A stretch of 64,000 bases of DNA from Odontesthes bonariensis (lineage: Eukaryota; Chordata; Actinopteri; Atheriniformes; Atherinopsidae), in the NCBI RefSeq assembly GCF_027942865.1, contig NC_134519.1, positions 23,594,248 to 23,658,247 on the forward strand, read 5' to 3'. The number at the start of each line of letters is the position of its first letter. Within the stretch, counting starts at the first letter, position 1. Position numbers and translations under genes: made by a program. Below are positions 16,401-28,551 of the stretch, piece by piece. The notes under the pieces are model-generated. The model did no database searches. It saw only the letters and a program-made list of their open reading frames with translations, and was not told the origin of the DNA.

Positions 16401-19243
16401 AATTACTGAGAAAACTGTGACAGATATATATGGAGTCACAGAGAGTTTGCATTTGGATTAAAATGTCCAACAAGTGGGGGTCATCAGACTTTTTCCAAGG
16501 TTAAAAAGGTGGCACGGCCACCTCCCCCCAAAAAAAATAAAAAAATCCACGATAAAAGCTACGTTTTACTGGAAAACAGAAAAACTTATTCAATAAGTCA
16601 GATCAAATTGAATTCTCTGTGGACAAATGAGAAGGGCAGACATGAAATAGTTACGGCTTCAACAATTCATTTTAGCTGATCCTTTTAAACACTTTACTTC
16701 TTTTGCTATGACTATTTTTGGCAGAGCAAGAGAGCAAGGAAGACAGGTTTTTTTTTGCTGGCCAGCTCAGTTCCACAACTATTTGGTGCAAACAAATAAT
16801 CTTATGGGCAATCTGTCAGGTGACAGTAAAGCAGAGCACTGCCAGAGTCTGGTCTGATATTATGTGCAGCAGGCAGGGCCCCAGAGAACAATCAATCATA
16901 TCACTGAAACAACAGATGAGCGCTGGAGACAAACAAATGGATGTAACAGTGATAACACTTCATAGTACGTGGAAAATTTCCACAATCCCAGAGAGATTAA
17001 CTCGGTCAACTCAAAGGGAGGAACTGACAGCAGCATAGAAACACATCGTGTTGAGCATGATGAATTATACACCTAAACACCTAGCAATAACAAGGTGTTG
17101 ATGACTAAATAAAAACCTACAATTACAAGCACACAGTGCAGCATTAGCCATTCACATCAAGACACAGAGCGGTCTTTCTCTCAGCTTCATTCTCTCCTGC
17201 CTGTGAGATTCAATCTTCTTGTTAAATGCCACAAAGTGAGACCCTTTGTTGTTGTGCACTATCCTCCCATCCTGTGATTTCACTTGTTTTTAATTTGATT
17301 TCAACATTGAGAAGAGAGGAAGGGACACTGTGCACGAGCACGAGATGTCCCTTGTGTTTCCAAGAGGAGGATTATTGCTAAGAGCCATCAAATAGGATAC
17401 TGCATCCTGGTGAATGCTGCATTGCATGTGGTGACAAGCTTGTTTAATGACTTCTGGTGACCTAGGTGATAATAACACTAGAACACAGAAGCCTAAGACT
17501 TCACTCTAAAGATGGTCTTGTTGGTGACCAACAGACCGGAATGACAGTTTGACATGCATGCACGCAAGTTAACACAACAAACACAAATTCTTTATAAAAA
17601 ATGGATTCAAATAAAAAATATTTAGGGATGCATTGTGAACATACCCATGATACCACACGTCCATTAAAACAGGGCAGCTTAGCGTTGTCATCAGATATTT
17701 CTTCCTTTACAACCCTGTAAATAGAATAGTAAATAAAATCTCTGTGTCAGTGAACCATTACTAATAGAAAAAGCACTTTCTGGGCATCAGCATAACACCG
17801 CAATTCAAGTTGTGACGATGGGCAAAAAGATCCACTGGCGTGGACATAAAGTGACAACTGGGGAAAACTATTATGTTTTAATAATGTATAATCGACACAA
17901 CTACAACTGCTTTCTGCAAGTAAACACAAGGCAGTTTCACACATTAAGAGCCATTTACACAGTTGTATACAGTATAAGCAATCCTGCATATGGAAAGGTG
18001 GTATGGCAAGTCTAAAACCACGGGATTTTTCAGCAAACCCTTCCAGGTTTCATTGGGCTCGCGGACCTTGAATACACCTTGCCACATAAAGAGGACAAAT
18101 TATGCATGCATTTACCAAACCTCCCAGACTAATGTTGATATTACAATTAGTTGTGCCTTACATAGGCAAATGTGGGTACCAGACTAGGCCAACAAGTCGC
18201 TTCATCTATATTAACAGTTTTGAAGCTGAGATTTTCCCATTTTCCCACACATCACAGCATGACGTGAATAGCTGTGGGTCTTTTCAAAACACGTCTCTCC
18301 CACATCCAAAAGTTCTTAAGTTCTTGTCCCACCCAAGTGTATGTTTATCTTGAAGCAACTTTGGAAACCTGGCTGAAGTGCTGGAAAGAAAAGAAAAAAG
18401 AAAAAGAAATACTACATTTCACCTCTCTTCTTAGAAGGTCCTGTCTGGAGGATCATAAACCGTCAACTTTCTGCCCATGTTTTAGCACAAAGGGACACGC
18501 TCTTAAAGCTGCCAGAGTGATGAACGGGACATTCCTGTGTCCAACTCTGCATTCCTCGGACTAATAGACAACAACAGCAGGGGCCTGCTGGTCTCACTCC
18601 TGACCAGCGTTCTGACATTAGCCTGTTAGCATATGCGTTCAATACATTAGCCAACAACTGACAGTAGTAACGTCAGTAACTACTCATTTTTAACAGTGTC
18701 AGTAACGCGATTTATCAATTCCAAATTAAAAAGCCATTCGAGGCTTGTTGTGCTGTACAAGAGACTGACTGAAAACAAACTTTGTTGGTCAAATCCAAAG
18801 CGCAAGACGTATAAACTAGCCACACGAGCAATGTAAACAAACGAGGTCTGGATGCTGAACAGGTCCGCTAACGATGTGAGCTCGTCGCTAGCAGCTAACA
18901 AAGAGAGCAGCAGTGCAAAAAGGCTAGCATATGATCGACAGCCAGGCAATGTTGAAAATGATGACAAGCCAGCTGGATGGGGAAACCAATAAATTAACAG
19001 TAATCCGGCTGCACAAAAACTAAGAATGCTCTGAATGGTTACGTTGACTCCACGGCACACACAATAAACCATTAACAGTTACCCGAAGTCATCATCCATT
19101 GATTTGAAGAAGAACTTGTAATTTGGTTTCTTCAGGACATTTTTAAAGTCTGCGAGAGTAACTTTGTCGGCCGGCACAGACAATTTCACGAGATATGGTG
19201 TCTCCTGGTCGTCGAGGTGGTAGATGATTTTGGTTTCCCCCAT
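7477..19243 (-). CDS. dvl3: Dishevelled segment polarity protein 3, complete
   Basis: Cytoplasmic hub of Wnt/beta-catenin and planar-polarity signalling, linking Frizzled receptors to Axin. CDS exons: 19083-19243, 17645-17714, 15476-15591, 14696-14826, 13754-13889, 12717-12807, 12532-12601, 12271-12410, 11791-11867, 11595-11662, 11355-11504, 9923-10054, 9369-9536, 8963-9166, 7477-7835. They total 2073 nt (690 aa; human DVL3 is 716), and all phases agree. The DIX domain (about 1-82) begins [21 protein letters not shown] basic stretch ([11 protein letters not shown], about 220) precedes the PDZ domain (about 245-335, with [20 protein letters not shown]). The DEP domain (about 405-500) contains [20 protein letters not shown]. 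The C-terminus ends GEFFVDVM, the conserved dishevelled tail. Differences from mammals are a shortened proline/glycine-rich linker after DEP and an Arg-Glu repeat in exon 4. Its 5' neighbour ap2m1 is also its neighbour in human. A paralogue suffix cannot be assigned. Confidence 0.97.
12983..13189 (+). mobile_element. tRNA-derived SINE with 14-bp target duplication
   Basis: It lies in dvl3 intron 5. A polymerase III box A-like TGGCGTAGCGG (12997-13007) and a box B GGTTCGAGTCC (13061-13071) mark a tRNA-related head. The body is pyrimidine-rich, and the tail reads aataaaggcataaaaagc, then A/T-rich sequence. The perfect direct repeat TAAAATCTATCCAA flanks it at 12969-12982 and 13190-13203. It is antisense to dvl3. 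I recognise the type as common in percomorph fish but cannot give a library name. Confidence 0.85.
13920..14173 (+). repeat. Non-LTR retrotransposon 3' fragment
   Basis: A T-rich 3' UTR-like stretch leads into aattgcccttcggggataaa, taaag, and then tandem CTGATT units (14151-14173). This is the typical 3' terminus of fish L2/Rex-like LINEs. No coding part is visible. It sits in dvl3 intron 4. Confidence 0.5.
14725..14758. repeat. Coding (CCCTCT)n hexanucleotide repeat in dvl3 exon 4
   Basis: About five near-perfect CCCTCT units are read on the minus strand as alternating Arg-Glu codons ([11 protein letters not shown]) in the DIX-PDZ linker of Dishevelled-3. Mammalian DVL3 has only a short RERPRRR here. 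Confidence 0.85.
15897..15915. repeat. (GA)n microsatellite
   Basis: About nine GA units in dvl3 intron 2. Confidence 0.8.
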
Positions 19244-20905
19244 CTCGGACAGTAGCTAAGGTAAGGCAGGCAGGGTGCATCAAGCCAAGGGCCTGGCAGG
19301 CTCCCTCTCGGGCCCCGACTCCCCGTGGCGCTAGCGGAGGTTGTGCCGTGGTCCTCCCGGGTCTCGCTGGCTTACCGACTCGCTGCTTAGTCCTGGTTCT
19401 GTATATTCTACTGCAGCTCGCCAAACGCCTGCCTTCTATTGAAGGAGAAAAAAAAATCTTGCCCCTCCACAGAGCGTCCCAACACAGTCCAAAGACTGAA
19501 TCGCGTTGGTTTCCTTCTGTATTAAACTTTCAATATTCAACCGAAAGCTTAGAAACAAGTGGAAACATATTCTTTAAACGCCGCAAAAACAAACATTAGA
19601 AGTGTCGGCTGTCCCCTCTTGCTTTCTGCCAAGCTCGGTACTTTGTTGCACACGAAACTGCAAAAAAAAAAAAAAAAAGGGAAAAGTCCAAACCTGTCTT
19701 GGAGGGGCGCCATCCACAGGAGAGGAGGAGAACTGCACTTCTACGCCCAACAGAGGCGGTCACGCTCGCTAAAGGTAATGGACGCCATAATTCTGACAGA
19801 CCACTAACATTGGCGATTTTCCAGTCATTGTAAACCACTTTTAATTTGATACGAAACTTTGTAGCCTAATGGCGATGATTTTAGTTGGAAATATATTTTT
19901 CATTTTGACTTCATGTATTTTAATAAAATCTTTAAGAAAAGCCAATGACCTTACACATGTGTTGTTAAAGCTCAAAGCTGTGCCAGACAATGAAAAAAAA
20001 GAAATTTGCAAAAATAAAACATTGAGGTAATCCTTATGCAGAATACATGCCTTCAAGATCAAATATTTTCCACATTGTAATGATTGACACACATTACTGT
20101 ACCACATATATGTTGGAAATAGTAAATGTGACTCTTTTTTTTAAAATTTAGATATTACTGAAAGAGAAGAAGCCCAAAACAGAGACAACACGTGGGGGCT
20201 GATTTTTCACCATTATAGTGATATGTAGCTCACTTCTTTGTCAGATACACTTTGGATTAGAAACGTCATTAATAATTCTCATAAAAAAATTGATTGCACA
20301 TAAGTACATGAGTAAATCCACCACCTGCAACATCTGAGATGCTGTATTGTATCACTTTTTAGCACATTAATTCTGAAGCACGATGCCTTGGATATTTTTT
20401 CATAGCAAATTAACACACTACAATAGGCCTTTCTTGCTTAAGATTTAATTACTCGTAAAACGTGTAACAAAGAGCATTATCAAAGGTTGCATGACTCGTG
20501 TACTGTATGCCCACGCAGGTCAAATCTGTCCCACCATCACAGGTCACTTGAAGCTGTCCAACATAGCCATCATTAGTCATCATCTACACCTGCTATATGT
20601 CTAAATGTTTAATGTGTGTAAGAGTTGTCTGAGGTTTCTCCGAGTGTTTAATACTCCCACAAGACAAGTCCTGTATTACAACTGTCTACACTCCCAAATA
20701 AGCCATGTTTTTCCACAACAGGGTTATCTTTTTTTCCACCACCACCATCCCTGTGACTTCGACATGTCCCATTTTTTTTCTTTTTCCCTCTTCCAAATAA
20801 TCACACATTTCTCAAATTAAACTTTTCTAACGGTTCACTCTAGAATAACCGTATTGATGTAAATGAAGTATGGACCATTGGACATGAAGCGCTCTTAACA
20901 TCAAC
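19244..20905. other. dvl3 5' UTR and promoter side, and dvl3-copb2 intergenic region
   Basis: Directly upstream of the dvl3 start (19244-19420) the sequence is GC-rich with several CpG dinucleotides and no obvious TATA box, fitting a housekeeping-type promoter. An A-run (19662-19678) follows. From about 19840 to 20905 the DNA is AT-rich with no gene visible. Because copb2 is on the same strand, this is a tail-to-head interval. Confidence 0.5.
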
Positions 20906-20928
20906 TGTGAATATGTACAGCAACACAA

Positions 20929-20934
20929 TTTATT
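20929..20934 (-). terminator. copb2 polyadenylation signal candidate
   Basis: Perfect AATAAA on the minus strand, 312 nt after the copb2 stop. Cleavage is expected 10-30 nt further left. Confidence 0.55.
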
Positions 20935-21245
20935 GGACTTAATGAACTTTGATTTGCATTACAGACAATACAAAGCAGAGAGTAAAATTACATTGTCTGG
21001 TGGACAGTTAGTCAGCGGTTCCCAAGCAGTAAAATGTGTACAAAACAGGGTGGATACGATGTCAACCTTGATTTTTGAATAAAATGTCTCTGATAGAATC
21101 CTCTAATCAAACCCTGACACTGCTGAAGCTGGACATGACAATATAACATTTTCTGAAATACATAAAAAAAAGGGGGAAAAGGGGTTTGGTCTCTTTCTTT
21201 TAAATATGATCTGAAGAGTGCTTGGGAGCAGAATGGTGGCAGGTC

Positions 21246-24200
21246 TTAATCGTCTAGAAAGTCATCATCGAGGTTAACGTCTGTGGTGTCGATGTCATCC
21301 AGCTCCATGTTGTCCAGGTCCACCTCCAGCTCATCCAGAGACTGCTGACAGACACACAAACCGAGGAAAACAGTATTATTCTCTTAAAGAGTCTCATGAG
21401 ATCTTAATAATCTACCTTAAAATGTTGCTTCTGAGTTGTGCCAAATAAATCAAATATCAAGAAACCGGTGCCAACTCAGTTTAAGCAGTTAGAACGGCAA
21501 TCAATTAACAATCTGAGAGTTGCTTCCTTTTGACAACAAACGTCAAAATCTAAAAATCAAGGGACGTCTAACCTTGTCTTTCTGTGACTCTGAGAACGCC
21601 GGACTTTCTTCTTCTTCATCTTCTTCTTCTTCTTCCTCCTCGTCCTCTTCCTCTTTCTCCACTTCATCTATTGCTGCAGGAGCTGTGGGGGGTTCAGGCT
21701 GTGAGGGTGTCTCAGACGCTTCTGGAACCGAGCTGGATTCTTCACTATCTTGTGTCTGCCGAGAAAAGAGTGTGAAAGGATGAAAGTTTGAAGCTTCCGG
21801 AGCACTTTTCTAAATTTTAGCAAACCTTTAGTAGAATGCGATTTTTTGCAAAATAACAGAAGCTCTGAAAATGAAGGCAGGTATGGATAACTGCAACCAG
21901 TCATTAAGTTAACAGAAAATGAAACACTGGACAAACCTTGGGGATAAGGGGGATGAAGGTGCCTTTGGGCTCATATCCCTGAGCCTCCTCGAGAATATTC
22001 CTGTCCTCGTTGGGCTAAAAAGAGATTTAAAAAAAAAAAAGCATAAATGAGATCAACATTCTGAGTACAGGATGATTATTATTTTTAAATGCAAGTCACT
22101 GGCAGTTATAATATGAAACCGTCGTATCCTTACAGCAAAATGATGCTGTTTGTCACTTTTGCCACAAGACATAACTTACTGTAACAAGTGGATAGTCTTT
22201 AGCAGGTCTGGAGCTTCCCAAGCAGCTCTCTCTCAGATAATGCTCAGCTGCAAATGCTTCTTTCAGCCCAGGGAACAGATTTTCATACTCTGTGGGGTCT
22301 GCTAAGGATTCGGCTGCCTGTAAGGAGGTTTTACAATGAAAAATCCAAAATATCCAAGCATTCAAACTCTTCTTCTATTTGATAAAATGTAAAATACAGA
22401 CTTGTCCACAGAAATGGATGAAACCCAAACATCAAATATAATTAACATACAACAGCTTGATGAATGAACCGACCTTCTGGTTGACTTTGGCTAAACTTTC
22501 CCTCCACAATTTGACCACACGAGACACCTGGCTGGGAAGGTAGGTGCGAGCCAGAAAAGCTGCCTCTGGTAGTCTGTTTGTCTTGATCAAAAGCTCCAAA
22601 CATTGATCCAGTCTGGAAACAGGACGGCAACCAAATTCGTTAGGCTGCTCGTCTTCGCCAGTAAGGAACATACAGTATTCTTGCGCACCGTGTTGTCACA
22701 TATCTAATACTCACTTTCCCTGCAGGAAGTAAGTCATGAAGGCCACGTTGTTCTTGCCGTCCCTTTCGGCCCCTTCAGCCAGTTTGCCCACCATGGTGGC
22801 ATTGCCAGAGGCAGTGGCAAGGAGGAGCAGGCCGCCATAATCCTGAGCGTGGTGCAGGCACTCTTGGGCCAGGCCAAATTGGCATTTACTGATAGCCAGC
22901 TCAGCTAGCTGCTTCCACTTCTGCTCCGACTGCAGGGGTCAGAGTAGCAAAAATTAGCAATGTGGTGACAGAGAGCCTATGCAGTAATGACATGAATAAC
23001 AACAAAGGAAAAGTCTCTGAGGACTGTCTAGAAATGTTTTCAGATGGGTCAAAGATGCGATAAAGACATAAAGTTAGCCTCAGTTTTAAAAGCACGCATT
23101 TACCTCTGCTTCCACAGCCAGCTGGTAGGCTATCTTCAACTCTCCCAGTTGCAAGGCCAACTCGAACCTGTGCTCTGAGTCAGTGGACACTGCCAGCGCC
23201 TGCTGTTTGAAGCCCTGAGAAGACGAACAAACCGAATCCATCATCATTATCAAACAGAAAGCATAAAGCTGTATCCACTCTGGATCGATCGATCTCAATC
23301 AAACTAAAAATACGTCATCTTGTTAAAAGGAAAGTCAAATAAAAAGAAAATAAAGAAAAATAAAGAGTTTCCTCACCTGTTTCTCGAGGAAATGTGCCAC
23401 CCTGGTCCTCTGCTCTTTAGGGATAGTGGGCAGCACCTTGTCTGCCATTCCAAAGTCTCTCCTCATTACGGCAGTCTGGTACTCCAGGACAGACACCAGC
23501 AGCGAATAACTAACAATGTTGAGCTCCTTGTCTCCCAGATACAGACGGTCATCTTTTGGAATATAACCCAGCAGGTACATGGTCCTTCACGAAAAGAGAG
23601 CAGCAGGCATTTAAAACGCTGAATCATTCTCAGTTATCGTTGCAGTTATCGTTTAGAGCTTCCTACATTTTTCAAGAATGTGTCACGCAGCTTGCGGATT
23701 CTGTGAATTTCCCAATCAAGGTAGAGTTTACAGTACACTGTAGTCAACAATGCTTACTGTACCACCAAAGTCAAGTTTAATCAGTCTGTCTTTACCTGTC
23801 CAGGTGTGCAATAGTCACTATTTCTCCTCCAACAAAGTAGTTGAGTCTGTTTACAGAGCTGGTGTAGATGAAGCAGTCACCAACCCAAAGGCCAGTCTTC
23901 ACAATCTCCTGGATCTCTCCCTGGACCTGTACAGATGAAATTGAGAAGAAAGATATGAATGTAAATTCTAGCAATAGATATAGTTTTAGATGCAAACAAA
24001 TATACACCTCTAATCTAAATATAATGCCAACTTAAAATTACGCTTGGCAAAGCTGAGAACCAGACTCCGGAGGGGTTCTCCGTGGGAGTATCCATGATGA
24101 TCTTTAATTCCGAATCTGGGTTCATGCCAGAGCCAGTTAAGCTTTGTAAAAACATTACATTGGTTAAAGTGTGTGTCTGTTCATTACAGGTTTTGGTTTT

Positions 24201-27200
24201 TATAAGCACCCTCCAGCTAACTTTGTTCAATGACAACAGTGAAAGAAGAAGTTCATCTTAATGTCTAAAGAAGAAAATACACACACTGACCTCAAAGGCA
24301 TCTTCAATACCGTCCTCGGTCACTCCTTCATTGTTCTCCTGGGAGGAGGCTACTTTTTCTGACAGGTAACGTAGAATGAAGAAGGACTCCTCAGTAGCAA
24401 TGCAGACCAATTCTCCAGAGTCTGACCAAAAGATCTGAATGAATTGCGAAAGAGACATTAGAAAAGGGAAAGTTACTGGAATTACTGGAAAACAGACTTT
24501 TTTTTCCAAGTATGTAATGCTATACCTGCTAAAAATCACAACAAAGAAGCATAAGATTAAATTGTGGCAGTTTCATTAGCAACATTTATGCAAAAATGTA
24601 ATATTGTAGATGCCCCTAACTGATAAAACATGACCAGAGCTGAAATTATGATCAAATAAAGGACAGGATGTTAAAGGGCAATGTTACTCAGTCTTACGTG
24701 CTTGGGCTGGATCTCGATGCGGCGGATGAGCTCAGTGTTTTCCCAGTCATAAAACGCAAGGCCATTCACTGACCTCACACCAAGCAAGAAGCCTCCATAG
24801 ATTCCTGCAGATGCCAGGACATACAGTGAATAAAACCGTTCCATCCACTCCGCTTCCAGAAGCACAAATCTAGCAGGCAACAACTGCGTGATTACCTTCT
24901 GCTCCGAAGTCAGGCTTAAAAGATTTCTTCTCTTTGAAGTTTTTGAAGATTTTGACAATACTGTTGCTTTCTCTGATGGCATATCTGTTGAAAACAAATG
25001 ATAAAAAGCAAACCATATTCAACTTGTAGAATGGTAATAGCTCAGAGGGGATGTATAACTCTCAAACGTGTGAAGCTGTGAAATATATTCCCCATATCTA
25101 CTTCTCAAACCATACACTTACTCGGAGGAGTCGTGTGCCCAGACGAACTCTTGTGCTGAACCAAAGCTCTTATTCCTCAAAGCCATAGCAGTGTAGATGA
25201 TATACTCTCCATCTCCACACACCACAACAAACCTAATAAACACAAGCGCACACTAATTAGTGATAAGCCAGGATAGAGATACTCTTTCCCATTAATTACT
25301 ACTTTAAGTACCACAGACAAACATTTGAGATGTTCACGGCTGCTGATTTCTGAAATACTAACAAAGAGAGTGTGTGTGTGTGTGTGTGTGTACCTTCCAT
25401 TAGGATTATGCTGGATGGTTTGAGGGTAAATCTCACAGCTGCCCATGTCTTTGACAGCCAATGGCAGTCTCTCCCCGTCTTTGATTTCGGCATCACCCAT
25501 AGCCTTGAGGTTGGCTTGCTGTATTTCACTGTGTTTAGCCCAGATTATTTTGCCATTAGTGTCCATAGACATTGCTGGCTCCTCACGACCCACCTACACA
25601 GCAAGGAAGAAACCATTTTGTTTTGATGCTCAATCATCATTTGCTCTTCGTGTCTTTCGTAGGTGAAATTCTTCAGTAAGCTACTTAGATTTTTTTTTGA
25701 TTTTTTTTTGGCTGCCGAGCAAACTTCTTTTGTCAATTTGATCTGTAGAATTCTTGAGGAATCAAGTAAAAACATTAAAAAAAGGTTAAAAAAATAAATA
25801 AATGAATTACTCTTTCACTGTGCATATTTATTAAAAACATAATAGACAAAAGTTTTCTCTAATCCAGAAGTTTAAAAAAAAAACTAACAAAAAAAACACT
25901 GTTCTTTTCACCCACCTTGATAATGATGCTGCCTTCATCATATCCCAGAGCCACATTGTTGGAACCCCTGAGGCCGCACACACACCACACTCGTTCCATG
26001 CCATAGTTCAGTGTGCTTTCCAGGCGGTAAGTGCTTGAGTGCCAGATACGCACAGTGCCTACAGTGAGAGAGAGAAGAAAGAAGAAAAAAAAAGAAAAGG
26101 AAAACGTCACACAAAGCAATGACAGAGTCATGTCTTCTGTATTTGTGACAGTGGAGGGAGGGTGGAGGGTGGGTGCCTGCTCACCATCTTCAGATCCAGT
26201 GATGATGATGGGCAGTTCAGGGTGGAAGCTGACACAAGAGACATTCTGGGCATGGCCCTCCAGAGTCTGAACGCAGGTCTTGTTCTATTACACACAGAGA
26301 CAGTAGTCTGTAATCTTAGACTTCTTTTCAATGTAAAATAGTCTCTGCCCTGTTTGTAAGGTTTTCAGTGACTCACTCTGAACACTTAAAAGAAAGTGGA
26401 TAACTGCACCAAACGAAACATCAGGTCGAGTTTTCTAACCTGGTAGTCCCAGATTTTGACCTGGCGGTCATCAGCTCCTGATATCAAGTAGGGCTTGTCT
26501 CCTCCGCTGTAGTAGTCAATACAGTTCACGCCCTTCTCATGACCCTCCAAAGTGAAATTGGGAGATGAAGAGCCCAGCTGCCAAACCTGTACAACCCCAA
26601 AGAATGTGATTTAGAATCAATTAATGTTCCTCAGTGCCTCCGCTATAGTACTGCAATAGTCTTGGTCTCCAACAGTTCCCATTCAATGATTTTGCAAAAT
26701 TTGCAACATCTAAAGCACATTTTCACCAAGACAAATGTCCAAAAATGCTTTTAAACTGCAATTTTTTTTACTTGTAACTGCCTTATCAAAATATTTGGTT
26801 AGACCTTTGAAAACGTAGAACCATTTTATATTCCCACAGGATATCTTTATCTGAATAAATAAAAAATCCTGAGGTGGAAAAGTGCCTTGAATTGAAGAAA
26901 ATTTCACATCAAGTGGCGCCTACCTTAATTGTTCTGTCCAGGGAGGCGCTGGCAAACTGATTGTTGTCTTTTGGGTTGATGACAATCTGCATAACATAAT
27001 GAGTGTGACCCTCAAACACCTGGCTGCACGACCACTTCTTCTCCCAGTCCCATAGCTTGATCAGCATGTCATCTTAACGGGCGAAAAAAAACAATCAAGC
27101 TTGTGCACACACGTGAATATAGTAATGCAGAGACGTACTTGCATTGTCTGTCTAGAAAGTGGAAGAGTGTAGGATGCCGTGGTTACTAGCATACCACTGC

Positions 27201-28394
27201 TGGTGAGGATGTACGGCTGGGTTGGATGGACGGCAATGCAGCGGATGTAGTCAGAGTGGGCTTCAAACATGTGGACGCGCTCCAAGGTGTTGTAGTTGAA
27301 CACACGGATCTGCATGTCATCCTGTGCAGAGATAACAAAAAGAATCATGTATAACAGTATAATCTAATAAGTGCCCCCTATGCAAACTCTGAAATATCAC
27401 ACTCCCAAGATTTTACTGAAGACATTCAAATACTTAAACAGTGTGGAAATTAAAGCCTGTTTATCCTCAAATCCCCTTTGTAATAACAATTTGCAAAATT
27501 ATTTGTGCTTATGGAAAACTTTTTTGGAGGTGCCAGTCCAACGTAAAAACAACCACATTTTACTCACTGCTCCTGTGATGACCCAGTTCTTCCTTGCCAC
27601 AAACTTTGAAGCTCTAACAGGGAGGTCACACACTTCGAAAGTCTTGACCAGTGTCTGGAAAAAAAAGAAAAACGGTGTAGTTGTAGTTTGCAACCTCCCC
27701 ACTGGTGTGTCTGTCATATGTAGGCAGAAATATTTAGGTTTTTTCATGCTGTGCGACCCTGCAGGGATCCCCTCTATTAGTTTTCTTACCTGTGTTTCGT
27801 GGTTCCACACGCAGACGCTGCCGTTGTACAGACTGGCCAGCATCCATGGCTCAGTCGGGTGAAGGTCCACACTCTTCACTCGGTCCGACCTGGCTGTCAG
27901 CCTCCGCTTAATGTCCAGCCTCAGAGGCTTTAAAGACAAAACATGTGAGCGTGTTTCACTCCACTGTTCAAACTCACAGTATAGATGAGCATTTGATTCA
28001 CATAAAAAACTACTGTGTCAACATAAATTTCCGGAGCAATAGATGTGGTATAGACACCACAGCACCGGTTAACAGCTAACTCCAAAGCTAGCGGATTGAT
28101 TCATTTCAGACATCCAGCATTTGTGTATCCTAGCATGACTAATTCAACAAGTAATTCGGAGAAGAGTTAGGAACATATACAGCTGAAAAACAGCCAAGGT
28201 TAGACAACTTCAGACATTAGCTACAAGCTCGAAAGCTCCCATGCTAACTCGAGCTAGTTAGCCGCTAAGCTATTTCCAAGAGAGCAACAATACGTGACAC
28301 TGCTTCACTCCCCTTTTTAAATTTAATCGAAAGTTTTAGATGACATTTAAGAAAATACAATTAACTAATAGCTATTTGAAATATAGCTTACCAT
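21246..28394 (-). CDS. copb2: Coatomer subunit beta-prime (beta'-COP), complete
   Basis: COPI coat subunit on Golgi membranes. Its WD40 propellers bind dilysine cargo signals and the C-terminal solenoid contacts alpha-COP. CDS exons: 28392-28394, 27790-27927, 27568-27654, 27195-27321, 26924-27072, 26440-26586, 26185-26284, 25916-26058, 25394-25593, 25122-25232, 24896-24984, 24698-24804, 24291-24434, 23796-23926, 23377-23584, 23104-23214, 22715-22929, 22474-22612, 22180-22317, 21937-22014, 21573-21755, 21246-21344. They sum to 2847 nt (948 aa; human 906) with consistent phases. Exon 1 codes only Met; exon 2 opens [22 protein letters not shown] repeats fill about 1-310, a second propeller about 310-600 and an alpha-solenoid about 600-820. 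The C-terminus is a fish-extended acidic tail (poly-Glu in exon 21) ending NLDDDFLDD. The mid-protein match to COPB2 is close to residue-for-residue. Confidence 0.98.
21604..21659. repeat. Low-complexity acidic codon tract in copb2 exon 21
   Basis: TTC/TCC/TCT triplets on the plus strand give a minus-strand Glu/Asp run ([19 protein letters not shown]). Human COPB2 has no such run at the equivalent place. Confidence 0.8.
25371..25390. repeat. (TG)10 microsatellite abutting a copb2 splice donor
   Basis: Ten TG units on the plus strand. On the gene strand the exon 9 junction reads GGAAG|GTACACACAC, so the CA repeat begins at intron position +4. Confidence 0.95.
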
Positions 28395-28490
28395 GTTTTA
28401 TCCCCGTGTTGTCGCAATTAGATTAGGTAAATATTTTGTGAACAGATGGGATCCGAATGTTGCGATTTCTTTGAGCACTGCACTGGATAC

Positions 28491-28551
28491 TGACGTGGAA
28501 CTTCCTGAAACACAATCTCGCGTGACTGACACTCTGGAAATGATGACGTGA
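28491..28551 (+). promoter_or_regulatory. Two UPRE-like motifs in the copb2 promoter
   Basis: TGACGTGG at 28491-28498 and TGACGTGA at 28544-28551 match the TGACGTG(G/A) element bound by ATF6, XBP1 and CREB3-family factors. They lie about 100-160 bp upstream of the copb2 start codon, in the same orientation and 53 bp apart. Presence is seen directly. Function is inferred. Confidence 0.5.

Noticed and set aside
21520-21783. Plus-strand poly-Ser open frame
   Set aside because: Antisense reading of the poly-Glu tract in copb2 exon 21.
24015-24236. Minus-strand open frame inside copb2
   Set aside because: No match to COPB2. Exons 13 and 14 join in frame across it, so it is intron.
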